8,361 nucleotides of DNA, from assembly GCA_016882345.1 (NCBI GenBank), contig VGQR01000068.1, positions 1 to 8,361 on the forward strand, given 5' to 3'. Positions 7,868 to 8,361 of the stretch are shown piece by piece. The notes under the pieces are model-generated. The model was not told the DNA's origin and did no database searches. It saw only the letters and a program-made list of their open reading frames with translations. Source of the DNA: Cyanobacteria bacterium K_DeepCast_35m_m2_023. Its GTDB lineage: Bacteria > Cyanobacteriota > Cyanobacteriia > PCC-6307 > Cyanobiaceae. How positions within the stretch are numbered: position 1 is the stretch's first letter; each line of letters starts with the position of its first letter. The translations under genes and the position numbers were made by a program.

Positions 7868-7883
7868 CATATGGGCCCATATG
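7868..7883. repeat. 16-bp perfect palindrome in the IS leader
   Basis: CATATGGGCCCATATG is its own reverse complement. It lies 28 nt upstream of the transposase ATG and directly downstream of the predicted -10 box, about where the transcript should begin. It could be an operator for a dimeric protein or a hairpin at the 5' end of the transposase mRNA that limits translation. No protein or function is assigned. Confidence 0.55.
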
Positions 7884-7888
7884 CATAC

Positions 7889-7917
7889 ATTTTACCGCGG
7901 GAAACTGCTCATATCCA
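7889..7917 (-). promoter_or_regulatory. Predicted sigma70-type promoter of the transposase
   Basis: On the minus strand a -35 box TGGATA (7912-7917; 4 of 6 to TTGACA) and a -10 box TAAAAT (7889-7894; 5 of 6 to TATAAT) are separated by exactly 17 bp. Transcription would start near 7881 and run through the transposase remnant toward the glycan operon, which has the same orientation. It is a pattern match only. Confidence 0.45.
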
Positions 7918-7938
7918 TTGCGCCGCAAATGGTCTGGT

Positions 7939-7955
7939 CTTATTCACGAGGCCCT
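7939..7955 (-). repeat. Right terminal inverted repeat of the IS
   Basis: Read on the minus strand this is AGGGCCTCGTGAATAAG, the partner of the repeat at 6237-6253. It lies upstream of the transposase promoter. Confidence 0.75.
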
Positions 7956-7959
7956 ATGT
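7956..7959. repeat. Right target-site duplication (ATGT)
   Basis: ATGT directly outside the right inverted repeat matches 6233-6236. Joining the outer flanks over one copy gives the probable pre-insertion sequence, in which the aldo/keto reductase stop would lie about 80 nt before the ATG of the cytidylyltransferase-aminotransferase gene. Confidence 0.6.
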
Positions 7960-8031
7960 AGTTTGAGAATTTAGTTGAAACTATGTATCCCACATGCACA
8001 ATCGAGGAACACCTGCCACTCTGATTAGTCG

Positions 8032-8361
8032 TCAACGTGTCGGCCAACGGCGGGGGTCCAGGTCAGCTGCATTGTCCCAGGCCCAGTCCAACCTTGCATC
8101 CGGAGGAGAAGTCTCCGCCTGGGACCAGGCCTGTAAAACCTGGGCCAGCTCTTGGGCTTCCAACACACCAACAAGAACGGCTTCAACGCCCTCAAAAGTA
8201 CGAACGAACCCAAGGGCAGCAGCAAGCGAGGAAAGCCCCACCTGATGGAGGTGTTCAAGCCATCGAGCGTGATGATCCCGAAACCCACCCAAAAAATGAC
8301 CCGGCCACTGTTGAGGCGACTGAAGCAACAATCCTTGGAGCAGCACGCTTCTCACGTGCAC
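8032..8361 (-). CDS. Aldo/keto reductase, C-terminal part (partial gene)
   Basis: The last 109 codons of a gene that begins beyond the right edge; the frame is open at base 8361. The protein resembles the C-terminal third of aldo/keto reductases: RSVLLQGLLL is the strand preceding the final barrel segments, followed by LSSLAAALGFVRTFEGVEAVLVGV and AQELAQVLQAW, which match the usual ending in which NADP(H)-contacting helices close the TIM barrel. The catalytic Asp-Tyr-Lys-His residues would lie in the missing N-terminal part. The end DLDPRRWPTR looks like a natural C-terminus, so the nearby insertion has not truncated it: 76 nt separate its TGA from the insertion sequence. It probably belonged to the same transcription unit as the genes to the left and reduces a sugar or keto intermediate. 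The role is inferred from context. Confidence 0.8.
   Translation of the reverse strand: MHVRSVLLQGLLLQSPQQWPGHFLGGFRDHHARWLEHLHQVGLSSLAAALGFVRTFEGVEAVLVGVLEAQELAQVLQAWSQAETSPPDARLDWAWDNAADLDPRRWPTR

Larger units (their letters stand above)
6237..7955 (-). mobile_element. Decayed insertion sequence, IS5/IS1182-type
   Basis: A 1719-bp element bounded by imperfect terminal inverted repeats matching at 13 of 17 positions and flanked by ATGT on both sides. It carries one transposase gene on the minus strand, now a pseudogene, that fills nearly all of its length. A 127-bp tail between the transposase stop and the left end has no gene and no convincing promoter. A likely transposase promoter lies just inside the right end. 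The element sits between the aldo/keto reductase and the five-gene operon, in the same orientation as both. With its transposase inactive it cannot move by itself. The family is assigned from transposase motifs recalled from memory; the precise element name cannot be given. Confidence 0.85.

Noticed and set aside
7639..7890. Programmed frameshift as in two-frame transposases
   Set aside because: The frame break near 7694 lies at no A-rich slippery stretch, and further stops and breaks downstream make simple decay the better reading.
7959..7983. TAGTTT/AAACTA inverted repeat between the element and the aldo/keto reductase
   Set aside because: The arms are 6 bp, AT-rich and separated by 13 nt, which is expected by chance.
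1..8361. CRISPR array, tRNA, rRNA or riboswitch
   Set aside because: I saw no regularly spaced direct repeats, no cloverleaf-like sequence and no rRNA or recognisable riboswitch motif on either strand.

Overview
The window reads as part of a bacterial surface-glycan (O-antigen, capsule or flagellin-glycan type) gene cluster. Every recognisable gene lies on the minus strand, so transcription runs from right to left. The host is probably a proteobacterium. The best hint is the insertion sequence, whose transposase resembles IS5/IS1182-type elements common in Pseudomonas and related gammaproteobacteria. This is inference from memory of the families and the genus cannot be fixed from the sequence.

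Layout from right to left: (1) the C-terminal end of an aldo/keto reductase runs in from beyond base 8361 and stops at 8032. (2) A complete but decayed insertion sequence of about 1.7 kb (6237-7955) carries imperfect terminal inverted repeats, a likely 4-bp target duplication and a transposase broken by at least three frameshifts and four in-frame stops. (3) A tight block of five genes follows: a cytidylyltransferase fused to a class III aminotransferase (4201-6234), a SAM methyltransferase (3277-4197), a GNAT acetyltransferase (2717-3280), a nucleotide-sugar epimerase-like domain fused to an ATP-grasp ligase (796-2709) and a HAD phosphatase (150-812). (4) About 150 bases at the left end contain no gene I can support.

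The five genes are separated by 3 nt, a 4-nt overlap, 7 nt and a 17-nt overlap, so they almost certainly form one translationally coupled operon. Together they offer amination, N-acylation, methylation, an ATP-dependent ligation, dephosphorylation and nucleotide activation. That is the chemistry expected for making and decorating an unusual amino sugar, possibly a nonulosonic (sialic-acid-like) sugar. No NeuB-type synthase, glycosyltransferase or transporter is visible, so the end product cannot be named.

The most interesting points are the two fusion proteins, the loss of the catalytic tyrosine in the epimerase-like domain, and the position of the insertion sequence exactly at the start codon of the first downstream gene. 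There its terminal repeat now supplies the Shine-Dalgarno sequence, and its transposase promoter points into the operon.
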